Shown piece by piece: positions 1-10,350 of a stretch of DNA of 64,000 nucleotides. Below the pieces are notes generated by a model. The model was not told the origin of the DNA. It was given only the letters and a program-made list of their open reading frames with translations, and made no database searches. The stretch is from Saccharina japonica (lineage: Eukaryota > Sar > Phaeophyceae > Laminariales > Laminariaceae). Position 1 is the stretch's first letter; the number at the start of each line of letters is the position of its first letter. The DNA lies in the NCBI GenBank assembly GCA_008828725.1, contig MEHQ01002443.1, positions 1 to 64,000 of the forward strand, written 5' to 3'. The position numbers and the translations under genes are program-made.

Positions 1-247
1 TTTGGATCAAATACTTGAGTTGAGTTCTAGTGAGTGCCCGCTTTAGGCGACAGTGCGTTTGATGTTTGCGTCGTAGCGTGGACTTGCTCCCCTTTGTTCT
101 AGTGGTTTTCGGTTTTCGTTTACTTTCTGTTTTTCGCCTTGTCCTTGTATGTTAGCTTATGGTTTTAACCGAGGAGGCGAAGTTTGCCTTCTCCGTTGTG
201 TTCGATTTGTGTTGGATTCGTGAGGACGCAATAGAAGCGATTTATGC

Positions 248-529
248 TTAGGCGTTAGGGGACACTGCGTTTATTTCATCGCTGAATGAGCGTAGGGGGA
301 CTTTAGCCATTGAATAGTGGTCGGGCAACCAAACTCGCAGTGAAAAAGCATGGGTGTGGGTTTTTCTCAGGGATTTCCCACTGATGGCCTGTGCGATTTC
401 GGTTTGGTTGTTTATCCCTGAGGCCGTTATTTGTGTCAGAGGGCTTTGCGGCTCTTTAAACTTGGTTATAGTCACAGGATTGCGATAGCATAAGGCGCAT
501 TCCGTCATTCGCATTATGCTAGGGGGCAT
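248..529 (-). CDS. Unassigned open frame (93 codons)
   Basis: The frame starts at an ATG just downstream of the frame at 558-794 on the same strand. The peptide has a CALC pair near residue 13 and no recognised domain. It is kept only because two consecutive same-strand frames of ordinary amino-acid composition are slightly more than expected here. It may be a fragment of an old mobile element or pure chance. Confidence 0.17.
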   Translation of the reverse strand: MPPSIMRMTECALCYRNPVTITKFKEPQSPLTQITASGINNQTEIAQAISGKSLRKTHTHAFSLRVWLPDHYSMAKVPLRSFSDEINAVSPNA

Positions 530-557
530 GTTATGGTTCTGTCGACCGTTTCAGGAG

Positions 558-794
558 TTATGATGACATAGAGGCGTTTTCATATTGTTGCTCCGCTCTA
601 AGGAGAACGCTTCTATTGCCCTTCTCTCTTGACAAGCCTTTGGTCCCAGCTTCGATCAAAGGATGAGCAATCTCTTTCCATCTATCCATCTCCCTTGGAG
701 GACTCTTCCCTGAAGTACCACAAGCTTGCCCTACGTTCCTGGAGACGTAAGAGCACACCTCTCGACTCGGTCGACTCCAGTCCTGCGCTGGCAT
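558..794 (-). CDS. Unassigned open frame, possible exon (78 codons)
   Basis: The frame encodes a hydrophilic, charged peptide containing EMDRWKEIAHPLIEAG and ending GNRSVLLRAEQQYENASMSS. The composition looks more protein-like than the frames on the other strand, but no family is recognised. A second minus-strand frame follows about 29 bases downstream at 248-529, so the two could be parts of one decayed gene. There is no codon-bias or splice evidence strong enough to fix a start. Chance is a live alternative. Confidence 0.2.
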   Translation of the reverse strand: MPAQDWSRPSREVCSYVSRNVGQACGTSGKSPPREMDRWKEIAHPLIEAGTKGLSREKGNRSVLLRAEQQYENASMSS

Positions 795-1779
795 TGAGGT
801 TGGTCATAATGTCTCGATTCTGTGTTCTCGTCTCGGTTTATGCCTCTCATGTGTGGCTCCTGGCCTCTGGCAGGCCACACACACCAACTTTGAGAGAACC
901 TGCATGTGTTGCCTCGTGACAATGACTTTAGACCTCAACCCAGGTAGCCTGGATTCGTAATAGATATTTCGATATTTTTAAGCCCTCTCCGCCTATATAT
1001 CATACCAATCGATTAGTCCTTACAACATTACGGCCTTGTAAATGGTCCATTTCACCAGTGTCCATTATCTTTTCTCCGTGTGGTCATCAGTGTTATGGCA
1101 CATGGCACACGATGTTTTGCGTTCGCTTCCATTTAATAGCGAGTTGGGGACAAGCCTTGGCGGACGATGCAATAAGAGCGTGAGGCCAGTCTAGGGACTA
1201 CCTCACACCACAACACTACCACCACCGCGTCCCATTCATCTCGCGCGACTGGAGCGATGAACCGTGTCTCGTTGATGTCATTTTGCCTTCTTCCCATCTC
1301 ATCTACCAGGTATTATTCGTTCGTTCCTCCTATCTGGGCATTTTTGGCGGGAATATAGTGGTGGTTTGCACCCTTTGCATGTCTTCTGTGGCTACCAGCT
1401 ACCATGTGTGTGTTGTCTTCACATTAAAGTCGTTCTCTCTACCCAACTACATCAGTACACCCAGCGTCTGTCTTGATGCCTAATCCTAGAGAGATACAAA
1501 CTATGTGGCCACAAACTGTGAGACAGGGAAAAAACATAGGTACGAGTATTCCTTAGTTTCTTCCCAGCGGCGGCACGGTCAGCATTTTATCATTTTCAAC
1601 GTCACCACGTACAGCACACACTAATACAGACTTCACGAATACGTATACTACAACGTATGCAACACACAACGCACAGCATGATCACGTATATATTAGAATA
1701 CTTGCACCTCCCGCCCCTGGCAAAAACACTATTTTGTTTTACCCTACGAGTACTCGTCGTCACCGTTCCACTACTGTGC

Positions 1780-2275
1780 TTTTCCACGAAATCGAATCGA
1801 ACTACATTCGATTCATAAACAAATACTCGATTTCAACATTTCCTTCGTTAAAATGGCCCCAGACGAACTGTACACAACGTTGTTGGTCGCTTGACATTTT
1901 GCTGTTGCGCGTTCCCTCTGTTCATAAAAGGAAGGCAAGAAAACCGATATTTTCCGGTCCCCGAAAAGGATAGTGAGGACTACGAGCAGGTGTACAACAC
2001 CGATAACGCCTCTCTCTCTACGACCACCTGTGTTCCGTTGCTGAGGCTCGCAACGCTCGAGCTGACTATTAACATTAATAAAATAACAGAATAACCCCCC
2101 AAAAGGTTTCCAATGGTATTACGTACTACTGTACGTATTGATACGATCTAAATATATAACACGTCGAAACTACCTACGAGTACCATGATATTCTATACAT
2201 ATGTATGCTATACATATGTATGAGAAGCAAAGACCACTCGCGCCTCATTTACGCGTGCAAACAATACGCATACAG
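1780..2275 (+). repeat. Dispersed repeat, segment A (copy 1)
   Basis: This stretch matches 29268-29715 in direct orientation at what looks like 80-90 % identity with small indels. Landmarks are AAATCGAATCGAA, the run GACGAACTGTA near the middle, GACTACGAGCAGGTGTACA, and ACGTCGAAACTACCTAC close to the right end. In the 29-kb copy segment A runs straight into segment B. Here segment B resumes only at about 7165, so roughly 4.9 kb of other elements separate the two halves. The class of the parent element is not known, as no coding domain is recognisable in it. Confidence 0.75.
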
Positions 2276-2982
2276 CACAAGGGTCTCTGCGGCTGACGCC
2301 GCCCGATCAATGGATCGAATCCAAGACCTTGACACGATGACATACGATAAGTAGAGCTAACAAATGGCTGGTAGCTGATAGTGCCACACGGGAAAAGTGT
2401 ATTGACGCTTTTAATCAAGACGGTAGTTTATCGGCGCGGTTGAAAAAAACAAAAACCGCAGAGAAACTTGGCTACAAATAGGTATCACTCATGGACTTCA
2501 AGAAGACAACTCGCCAAGAAACGCAACACTCCAATGAATATACTGCTATACACACCCACACCGCAACAAATTGCCGTGAAATTTCGCACACAAGAATATC
2601 TCAGCGATAAAGCCCTTTGGAATATGTAACTACATGCCTCTAAGAGCACACGACGCTCAAAACGCCCCACAAACTCAATGCACGCGTGGCACTCTGTTTC
2701 AATGAAGATCTCAAAGCCCACGACACTCACCGCAGATTGAATTGCTCACGAAGCCAACACTGCCCTGAAATATATATATATACTTCGAAGTGTTAATGAT
2801 GGAACAGTGCAGTCTACCTGGTATACGATAATAAGTACAGTTGGTGGCCCCTTTTATTCGACCGGAAGTGGTATATAAGGGACCTCAAGATTATGCGCAC
2901 CGTTTTGGCGCACTTTTGACGTCGTATAAGGGACCTGTACCAACTCCGATATGGGACGGTGGTATATATGGGATGTCCAACC
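2276..2982. other. Gene-free spacer before the hAT element
   Basis: No gene is recognised. The stretch holds a short TATATATATA run near 2772 and two phrases built on TATAAGGGACCT (about 2874 and 2927), which form a weak local repeat. Confidence 0.35.
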
Positions 2983-2990
2983 CTATATAC
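2983..2990. repeat. 8-bp target-site duplication, left
   Basis: CTATATAC directly precedes the left terminal inverted repeat of the element at 2991-5033 and recurs exactly at 5034-5041. A perfect 8-bp duplication is the hallmark of hAT-superfamily integration. Confidence 0.85.
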
Positions 2991-3102
2991 TAGGGCTGTG
3001 AGTTGGCTGACTAATAGTTGCCAGATAGTTATTAGCTGGCTAGTTTTTTAAGTTAGTTGCGGCGGTGCCAACTATCCAACTACTTTTGCTTTTTGGGTTT
3101 CC

Positions 3103-3438
3103 TTGCTTGTAGGAAGGCTTGTTTGGTACGGGGTGTGTATTTCTCGGCGCCCCCAAGCAGTACCACCAGGCAGAGAGAGAGGCCTTCCACAACTCGTGGC
3201 GCATCAACCCATCGCCATCGAGGGTGCCGGTGCCAATGGCAGGGCCGAGGGTGCCGGCACCGCTGAGCCTGGCCTGTCGACGGACCATGGCGGTGATGGA
3301 GCGTCCGACGAAGAAGTGACTGTACCGAGCGCTCCTCCAAAAGCGAGTGCACGCGACAAGGTGGCGGGTCGCTACCGCGTACAGAAGGAGCGCCGGCTCT
3401 CCAAGGCCCCCACACGGGGACAGGGATTCATACTTTGA
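3103..3438 (+). CDS. Open frame inside the hAT-type element, product unknown
   Basis: A 111-codon plus-strand frame with GC-richer codons than its surroundings. Its second half is acidic, then basic (DGASDEEVTVP, then RYRVQKERRLSK). It could be a remnant of the element's own protein or of a captured host sequence. No zinc finger or transposase motif is visible. The opposite strand and the +1 frame are also open over part of the stretch, so coding is unproven. Confidence 0.22.
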   Translation: MLVGRLVWYGVCISRRPQAVPPGRERGLPQLVAHQPIAIEGAGANGRAEGAGTAEPGLSTDHGGDGASDEEVTVPSAPPKASARDKVAGRYRVQKERRLSKAPTRGQGFIL

Positions 3439-4084
3439 TCCGAGATGGTTTGCGGGGTTCTGCATGTTTGTAGTTCATCTGGGACAATATTTCCAATATA
3501 TTCCCCGCACCAAGGTGCACTTTTCTCAGGATGTGTTGTGTTCGGAAATCTGGAGGCACCGTCAGTAAGCTCAACACTGCGCGCAGCTTCTCGCGATTTT
3601 GTTTAATAATTATTAAACGAAAAAAAACGTATAAACAAGCCCCTTGTTTCCCTGGGTGTAATACTTTTCACACCCAACTTCTGAGCACTGATTTGGGGAG
3701 CTATGACCATAGGCCGCCGGCCATTTTTTTCGCAATAAGAAAACAGCTTTTGAGGGAGATATATATGAGGGAAGCAATGTATATTGAAGATCGTTTTCCC
3801 CTGGTTACTACTGTTTGACAAATCGTGCGATGTACAAATAAAATACGGCAAACGATTGCTCTCGTCCACACCTCCAAACCGTTTCTTTTTCGTTTGCAGC
3901 AATATTAAATTACGTGAGATATTCATAATTTTGCCCAAAATTACTGATTTTGGTCGATTTTGGCCTTTTGGAGATTCTGTTTTTTATGCATTGTTGCGTA
4001 ACTACTTGAATTTAGTGTGGATCCTTTTTTTTCTTTCTCGTTCTCAGCATCGATTCCTCTTGTCTTTGCGGTCACGAATATGGT

Positions 4085-4340
4085 TGTATCATACTCTAGC
4101 TACGTACACCTCTCAAGCCTCTGTGCTCTCATCGGTGGTTGTGTTGTGTAGGGGCGTTCTGCGTCGGTAGAATGCTCGGTGTGTGTAGGCCGATGGAACT
4201 GAGAGCCAAAAGTTACCGTAACTTTGAATCAAATCCTTACTTCGCTAAAGTATTTTTTTGCCGATTTTTTAAAAAATCACCTCAAATCCTCCCTTCGGGA
4301 GAATGTTTAGAGAAGTAAAAGTAAGAAAACAAAACGCAAT
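4085..4340 (+). repeat. Dispersed repeat D (copy inside hAT element)
   Basis: The stretch matches 31608-31908 in direct orientation. Shared blocks include CACCTCTC.AGCCTCTGTGCT, GGGCGTTCTGCGTCGG, GTGTAGGCC and an inverted pair around TACTT..CTAAAGTA and AGAGAAGTAAAAGT, which may form a hairpin of about 100 bp. The 31-kb copy has an extra stretch of about 45 bp before GGGCGTTCTGCG. The hairpin suggests a small fold-back unit, but no target duplication was identified. Confidence 0.65.
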
Positions 4341-4577
4341 CACTCTAGTTATGACTATAAACATCATTGGAAATATTTTATGCCGGACGGACCGTACGAG
4401 TATACAGTAAAGGTCGAACTTTGGTATTATGGTTCATGCGGTCAACTGTGATGGCGGGACTTTGTCCCAACGTGCTATTACTGTAATAATACAAGTATGT
4501 CTCTATCATAAGTGTGTCAACTGGATGATGAGCACCTCTGGCTCGGGTGTTTGAGTGATGCTCGCCCTGAGCTGTGT

Positions 4578-4638
4578 GTCGATCCCAGTCTATTTTGGTC
4601 GATCCCAGTCTAGTTTGGTCGATCCCAGTCTAATTTTG
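4578..4638 (+). repeat. 20-bp tandem repeat, three copies
   Basis: Three successive copies of a unit like GTCGATCCCAGTCTATTTTG, differing only in the last few bases, lie inside the hAT-type element. Confidence 0.9.
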
Positions 4639-4841
4639 TGTCCTATTTTTAGTTTGTACGGTGATGTGCTACTGCCTGCCTCACGAGTATGTACCATATA
4701 TTTCTGGTGCATCTCTTTAATATCCGACACATTGAGACGAAGTTTACAAATATACCTGTTTCGTGATCAAAACCAGAGATAAACTTGGCCCATTTATCAT
4801 GCTTTTTCTGTGTAAAATGAAGCCAAATCGCGTAATTTTTG

Positions 4842-4940
4842 CCTCCGGCGGCGCCTTCAGCGGGATCCTCCGGAGGTGCCTCCTGCGGGCCCTCCGGGGG
4901 CGCCTCCAGCGGGGCCCCCTCGGCCGGGGGGGGATTTTTT
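4842..4940 (+). repeat. GC-rich degenerate minisatellite
   Basis: About five imperfect units built on CCTCCGGAGGCGCCTCC-like words, ending in a run of G. The stretch is strongly GC-rich against its surroundings and lies just inside the right end of the hAT-type element. Confidence 0.65.
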
Positions 4941-5033
4941 GGCTCGCTTTCGCCTGACTTTTAGTCAGTTAGTTGGCAGGGCTTCGCCATCCAATAATAA
5001 CTAGCCGGGAACTCCAGCCAACTCACAGCCCTA

Positions 5034-5041
5034 CTATATAC
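5034..5041. repeat. 8-bp target-site duplication, right
   Basis: CTATATAC is identical to bases 2983-2990 and directly follows the right terminal inverted repeat of the hAT-type element. Confidence 0.85.
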
Positions 5042-5284
5042 AGGGTATACGCATCGGAGTGCATACATACGTACTGCTGCTGTATTAAACAGCAGTGCTT
5101 TGCTGAAGTTCCGTATCGAAGGAAGGTTGTGATGCACGTACCGGACAACGAAACAATACGTGGTAAAGACATCAGGAAACACGTCTCTTTCTAGTGGGAC
5201 ATTGTTAAGCTTTCTGAACAGCGTATTGAACAGCTAAGCTCATGTGGCGGAGAGCAGCTGAAACGAATTTGAAATGAAATCGGC

Positions 5285-5598
5285 GGAAAGATAGTAGTAG
5301 TACTCGTACGTACTCGTATTGGTTTCGAGCTCTGAATTAAGGTTGTTCCATGCTCTTTTTGTGGCCAGCGAGCTGAGGTCTAAAAAACGTTATTGAAAGT
5401 GACCCACCCACTACAACAACAAAACAGCAAACTGCGAGTAAGGAAAGATAGTAGTAGTACTCGTACGTACTCGTATTGGTCTCGAGCTCTGAATTAAGGT
5501 TGTTCCATGCTCTTCGTGTGGCCAGCGAGCTGAGGTCTAAAAAAAGTTATTGAAAGTGACCCACCCACTACAACAACAAAACGGCAAACTGCGAGTAA
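5285..5598 (+). repeat. 157-bp tandem duplication
   Basis: Two units, 5285-5441 and 5442-5598, are nearly identical. Each begins GGAAAGATAGTAGTAGTACT and ends AACTGCGAGTAA. Differences are a handful of substitutions, so the duplication looks young. The unit contains the local word CTCGTACGTACTCGTA. Confidence 0.9.
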
Positions 5599-5683
5599 GA
5601 GCCCGCCAAGGTGTGGGCACGAACAATTCAACGCGAGACTGAGAGGGAAACATATTATCAACTTTTTTCGCGATCAACCGTAC

Positions 5684-5760
5684 GTAGTGGGGAGAGGAGA
5701 GACGTGCCTGTAATATGATCCCCGGTCTGAGTTACGACAGGGGTGGAGATGGAGATTTGG
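5684..5760 (+). repeat. Fragment of the SINE-like family
   Basis: The block with GTAGTGGGG, a purine-rich stretch, CCCCGGTCTGAGTTACGAC and a further purine-rich stretch matches the body of the repeat at 57.5-57.7 kb (plus strand) and its relative at 41.8 kb (minus strand). Only the body is present; the tRNA-like head is not seen. Confidence 0.5.
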
Positions 5761-6037
5761 CGTACAACATAATATTCTGTAACTTCCCGAGGACGAAAAA
5801 ACATGCAACTGAAAATGAAATGGGCATGTGTGAGCTGGGCGTGTAAGTGAAGTTGTGAAAGCTACGTATCGACAACTTGAAGTGGGCATGAATGAAATGG
5901 CAAGGCTATTGAAATGCAGCGCTGTCGTCAACTGGTTGCGTGGAGGAGATACCGGGCTGCAATGCTTTTGGGGGCGTATGGTCCGAAAGGCTCTGAGCGC
6001 TCTCGCGCTGAAGGTAACTGATAATAAGGTTGTAGTA

Positions 6038-7154
6038 TAGTCCAGGCAGAACAATTTTTCCTAAATTTCGACATTCAGATATTGAGTTGTTTTGAGGTGG
6101 TCACTTATTTTCACAAGACAAAAAATATAGTGCCGGAAAGCTCTCTTTCAAGCGGATCGAACCATCGTATCAGATGTGTTTTTTTCGTCGTTGGGTCGGA
6201 GTATTCCGCTTTTCCGACAAACACTGGTTAAGATTTTGAAGGTCGGCACGGTGGTCGTCATTTTAGTTTTACACCGGATTTGAACGTATCTCGTCAAGGG
6301 GAAAAAATCTGAGTTGACATTTCTTTTTTTTTTCTATTGTGAAGCGAGATATGGGTGAAAAACCGTATTTTTCCGGCTCCAGCTGTGGAGATATTAGCGC
6401 GAAATTCAAACGATGAATGTAGAAAAACTTCTCGGATTCGGATGAATTGGACCTGGACCCAGGACCATGTTTTTTATTTTTTCAAAGAAAACTCTGTGGG
6501 CCGAGAAAAGCGGTTGTAAAAAATGGCGCGCTCATTTGTTTTTTTCAAACACTATAACACTTGAAGTTAGAGTGCCACAGCAGTAACACTTGAAGTTACA
6601 GTACCACAGCAGCAACACTTGAACTTAGACTACCACAGCAGGACAAGAACCGAGTACAACAGCACACAAGGTGGCACACACACAGCTGGTGTAGTGGAGT
6701 ACACACACCCAGCAGTATATACCAGGTGGCACACACAGAGCTGGTGTACTGGAGTACACACACCCGCTGTCTTTTGAAGCTACAGCATGCGAAGGTTTAG
6801 TCTTGTTGCGATGTAGCAGTGATTCAGTTTCTGCAGTGTGTTCGCACGTAATATATGCACTACTGCTTTGTATGTATACCTGGTTATAAAGAGTGTCTTC
6901 TCGACAACTCCAGCATTCATTGGGCGTCGTTTTGGGTCATATCTTTGCCGTTTTTGCAAGTTTTTGAGGTAAAAAAAAAAAAAAAACTCATTTTTTTCGA
7001 AAAATGGCCATTGTTCATGGATTTTATTTTTAAGACCGGTTTTGGGTTCCTCTCGGCCGCGCGATTCGGGAGCACTTTGTTTCATGTGTCAATTCTCAAA
7101 AATGAAGGAGAAAAACCCTGTACCCCCTTAGGAAAAATTGTTCTGCCTGGACCA
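6038..7154. mobile_element. Non-autonomous TA-flanked DNA transposon, 1117 bp, mariner-like ends
   Basis: The ends are inverted repeats of about 27 bp. The left reads TAGTCCAGGCAGAACAATTT and continues TTCCTAA; the right is its inverse complement apart from the third base region (TGGTCC). TA flanks both ends (6036-6037 and 7155-7156), as expected for Tc1/mariner-type insertion. No transposase-like frame is present. The inside holds T-rich AT sequence and two short tandem repeats. It lies immediately left of the point where dispersed segment B resumes, so it inserted in or next to that repeat. Confidence 0.72.
6554..6765 (+). repeat. Two short tandem repeats inside the mariner-like element
   Basis: First come three copies of a unit of about 33 bp containing AACACTTGAAGTTA and CCACAGCAG. 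Then come two copies of a unit of about 55 bp containing AGGTGGCACACACA and GGAGTACACACACCC. Both arrays are diverged by a few bases per copy. Confidence 0.8.
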
Positions 7155-7164
7155 TATGTAGTAA

Positions 7165-7567
7165 TCTAACGATGGCAAACAGCACCTAACCACCGCTGAC
7201 TGTCACCCAATTATATTGTATCCTTCCTTAGATGAAGCCCTCCCTCTTAAGAATTGCGTTATGGGCGATTGTTCATCAGTATAAATAATACGGTACGTTA
7301 TTACCTTATCGCTGCGTACGATCAATCAATCAATGCATTTCACATCATTGATAGTCAAATCACGTCTTAAATGGGTTCGTGTAAGCGGCAGAAACCTTGT
7401 ACGCCATGGAGATATTTTTCAAGTCCTATAATAGTTGCTACACGAGGAAACGCCACAATCGACCAAGCCTGGCATGTCCAATGGTCTTGCGATCGCTTTC
7501 GATTAAGCGATACGCGCCAGCGCAGAAACCTTATAGTATATGTCAATTAATTGCAGCAGGAAGGGGC
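7165..7567 (+). repeat. Dispersed repeat, segment B (copy 1)
   Basis: Direct match to 29725-30130. Shared blocks include GATGGCAAACAGCAC, the TTATCGCTGCGTACGA region, GCAGAAACCTTGTACGCCAT and CATGTCCAATGGTCTTGCGA. Copy 2 is contiguous with segment A; here the two are split by other elements. No protein family is recognised. Confidence 0.75.
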
Positions 7568-7579
7568 GATGTCTTCGTA

Positions 7580-8720
7580 TAGAGGTCTACGAGTGTGCGT
7601 GAACTACTCGCCTAATCCGCCTCTTATACCACAGAAACATATGCAGGCAGAAGGTGTCGCTTGGACCTGGGAACCATGTGCAGAGCAACCGAGCACCCCC
7701 TCTGCTCGGAGGGCCGTGGGATAAAAAGGTGCCAGCATGATAGGTGCGAGTTGACATGCCATGATGCATCTGGACAAAGAACAAGATGTCTCCTTTGCAG
7801 CTACTATGTACGTGTACACAGAGATCTCGAGCAGGTCCACTCACCAAGAGCGATCGCCGTCCCAAAGTGTTGCTCGCACGCCCAAAGCCACTGCGGTTGT
7901 AAGCTGCAGTGCAGTGTTCCCGATCTCTGCCTCTGATATTCGCACTGCTGCCAAAACTCGTATATACACGCGCGGTTCTTTCATTCAAAACGGGGAGTTC
8001 CACATTATGCAGAGGCCCCACAATGAAACGGTATAATATTGTAACCAAAACCAAAACATATCCAATGTCATGTGTCATGTTGGCGACGTACCGGTATCAC
8101 GCGAATGACGCACGCCGCACAACGGTTGGTAACGAATACTGACTACCTTTGATATGTGACTTGCCAATTAATTTGAGTATCGATCAACTCGGCACAAATT
8201 GCAGCAGCTAGCAGCAAGCAGTTGTGGCGTTGTGGTGCTTCAGGTACTTATACTACGTACGTACTACCGGTACTTTTTTTACTGATTGTTGTATATACTG
8301 CATTTGCAGTCAAGAAAGAAAGACAAATTATCTCGTCGTCGGAGTTCGACGAGAATGGGATGTGAGACCCTCGTTGTCCGGCACGTGGTATCAAGTACCA
8401 GGTTCTGTAGTATAGGTGGCACGGTACTGCTTACTACCTGGTACTATATGTGATCATGACATAACGGCCACATTATTAGGTCTTGATTCTCAGTTAACGT
8501 CGTTACATCGGCGGGGGCTGGTGAGTGTTGTCGAAAGCTACGAGGTCGATTGACCGAGTGGCGGTGAGCCCGACGAAGCCACAGAAAAAGAAGACGTCGA
8601 GCAATGCTCCATCGAACATATATAGGTGCGACAAACTCCGCGACCTACGGATGAACATGGTCCAACTCCGCCGATATACCGGTACTGCCAACTACGAACG
8701 TATAACCGCGTGACCGGGCA
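7580..8720 (+). repeat. Dispersed repeat, segment C (copy 1)
   Basis: Direct match to 38485-39420 over most of its length. Shared blocks include GTGTCGCT.GGACCTGG, GTGCCAGCATGATAGG, CCACATTATGCAGAGGCCCC, CAATGAAACGGTATAAT and GTCGTCGGAGTTCGACGAGA. The first 40 bases (CTACTCGCCTAATCCGCCTCT) instead match 35385-35424, where the other copy is interrupted by about 3 kb of inserted repeats. Parts are open in several frames (for example 8525-8713), and a short peptide ending VQLRR.TG is conserved with 39294-39536, but no known domain is seen. Confidence 0.72.
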
Positions 8721-9778
8721 ATCTACGGTCGATCGAGCGACCACGGTGCTACCGGTTCCGAGACCGACAACAGAAGGCGATGGTGGCAAAAGGCCACGGA
8801 CATAGACATAGACATATATACAACATCCATCGGCTCCTGAGAGGGCCCCATTTTCCTCCTTTTTATTTCAACTACTCGTACTTATAGTAGAGTTTGCAAG
8901 TTTGCAAAAGCCTCCATTCTGTCGTCGTTATTTGTTGGTTATTTCATTCACAGTACGTAGATACGATTTGCAACAGCATTACGAGTACGCGTCTATGGTG
9001 GTCTCGCCTTCCAAATACTGCCTGTAGGATTTTCGAGCTCGGAAACACGTCCTTCTAGCCATCGCAGTCCTACGTATGTTTGGGGGTAGTTATATATCTA
9101 TTATATATATACTGTAGTTCGTCTGATGCCCAAAAAACAATACTTTAATCAAGTGATCTTTGATGCCCAATTCATCATAGCAACTTAGAGTGGAGCGAAT
9201 GCAAACTCAAAAAAAAAGTTTTTTCTCCCACACACGTTCAAAACGCACGTTTCTCCCTACGCCGGCATGCCCGGCACCGTCTTCTTACGTCGCAGGCTGG
9301 CATACTGTAGCACAACTCGTACGTGCGCCGTGCTTGTCGTCGTGGCCACATCGATTCGCGCCTGCTCTACGTACGAGTATTGCAGTAGTGCGGTTGCTAC
9401 TCTTAACCTTTGCTGAGATTGTATCGTTCATCCTCGCTCTGGTCGTACTCGTATCGTATGATGCGTACGCCGCCTTATGTCACCGTGCGCGACGAAAGCA
9501 CCACTGCTTAAGAACGGGGGGGGGCTCTGAAGGCCCCTAGATAACATCCCTCCTCCTGTCTCTGCTCGTGTTCAAAGCCGTCCCGAGTTCGCGAAGCTTG
9601 GTCGTGTTGCATGGCCTACTTACCAGGTACCAGGGGTGGTCCTGGGGAAAACAAGCATACGTATTCCACCCCATACCAGGTACCAGGTACGAGCAGGTAC
9701 CAGAGATCACCAACAACCATCCTCAAGTCAAGCATCGCCACCAGTACCACACCACAAGCTGAACACCAGCAGCAGCAG
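8721..9778. other. Gene-free region
   Basis: No recognised gene. The stretch contains short runs such as TATATATATA near 9100, a run of G near 9517, and several copies of words like CCAGGTACCAGG around 9625-9680. A 116-codon plus-strand frame at 9190-9540 has no recognisable domain. Confidence 0.35.
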
Positions 9779-10350
9779 AAACTTGTCGCTGCTGGTGGTG
9801 GTGGTGGTGGTGGTTGTGTTTGCTGGTTTTGGTTTTGCAACAAATCGCGATCACTCTCCGATGGCAAGAAATAGACGATGATGCGAATGCGGCGCAATCG
9901 TAATGAATGTGACACCAGATATCATACCAGGCTAGACGGTGCCGCGAGACACTATAGCTCTTCGACGACACATCACGTTCAGAGCGATGCCCAGGTGACA
10001 TGCTCACGTGGCATTCTCGCGAGCCTGCATCATGCTGTAAGCATGCTGTCTGTGCACGTACGTACGTATATACAGCATAAATTTGTCGCTAGTGGTGGTG
10101 GTGGTGGTTGTGTTTGCTGGTTTTAGTTTTACAAGAAGTCTCGATCACTCTCCGATGGCAACAAAGAGACGATTTTGAGAATGCGGCGCAATAATGTGAT
10201 ACGAGGTATCATACCAGGCTAGACGGTGCCGCGAGACACCATAGCTCTTCGACGATACATCACGTTCAGAGCGATGCGTGCTCACGTGACATTCTCGCGA
10301 GCCTGCATCATGCTGTAATCATGCTGCCTGTGCACGTACGTACGTAAATA
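9779..10350 (+). repeat. Tandem duplication of about 290 bp
   Basis: Two units, about 9779-10065 and 10076-10347. Each begins with a (GGT)n run followed by TGTTTGCTGGTTTT and passes through CTCTCCGATGGCAA, ATCATACCAGGCTAGACGGT and CACGTTCAGAGCGATGC. Each ends with CATGCTG.CTGTGCACGTAC. Identity looks above 85 %, with small deletions in the second unit. Confidence 0.88.

Larger units (their letters stand above)
1..1779. other. Region without a recognised gene
   Basis: No domain or repeat family is recognised here. Two modest minus-strand open frames at 558-794 and 248-529 are listed separately. The rest has many short frames on both strands with no recognisable product. It is best treated as intergenic or ancient repeat sequence leading into the dispersed repeat that begins near 1780. 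Confidence 0.4.
2991..5033. mobile_element. Non-autonomous hAT-type DNA transposon, 2043 bp
   Basis: The left end reads TAGGGCTGTGAGTTGGCTG, and the right end is its near-exact inverse complement (CAGCCAACTCACAGCCCTA). Inverted similarity continues more loosely for about 80 bp, with TAGTTATTA and AGTTAGTTGGC blocks in each end. Both ends are flanked by the same 8-bp word CTATATAC. Ends of the TAGGGCTG type plus an 8-bp duplication fit the hAT superfamily. No frame with the hAT transposase catalytic or dimerisation regions is seen. Only short open stretches (for example 3103-3438) lie inside, so it is judged non-autonomous or badly decayed. It also carries a block near 4085-4340 shared with 31.6-31.9 kb. 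Confidence 0.82.
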
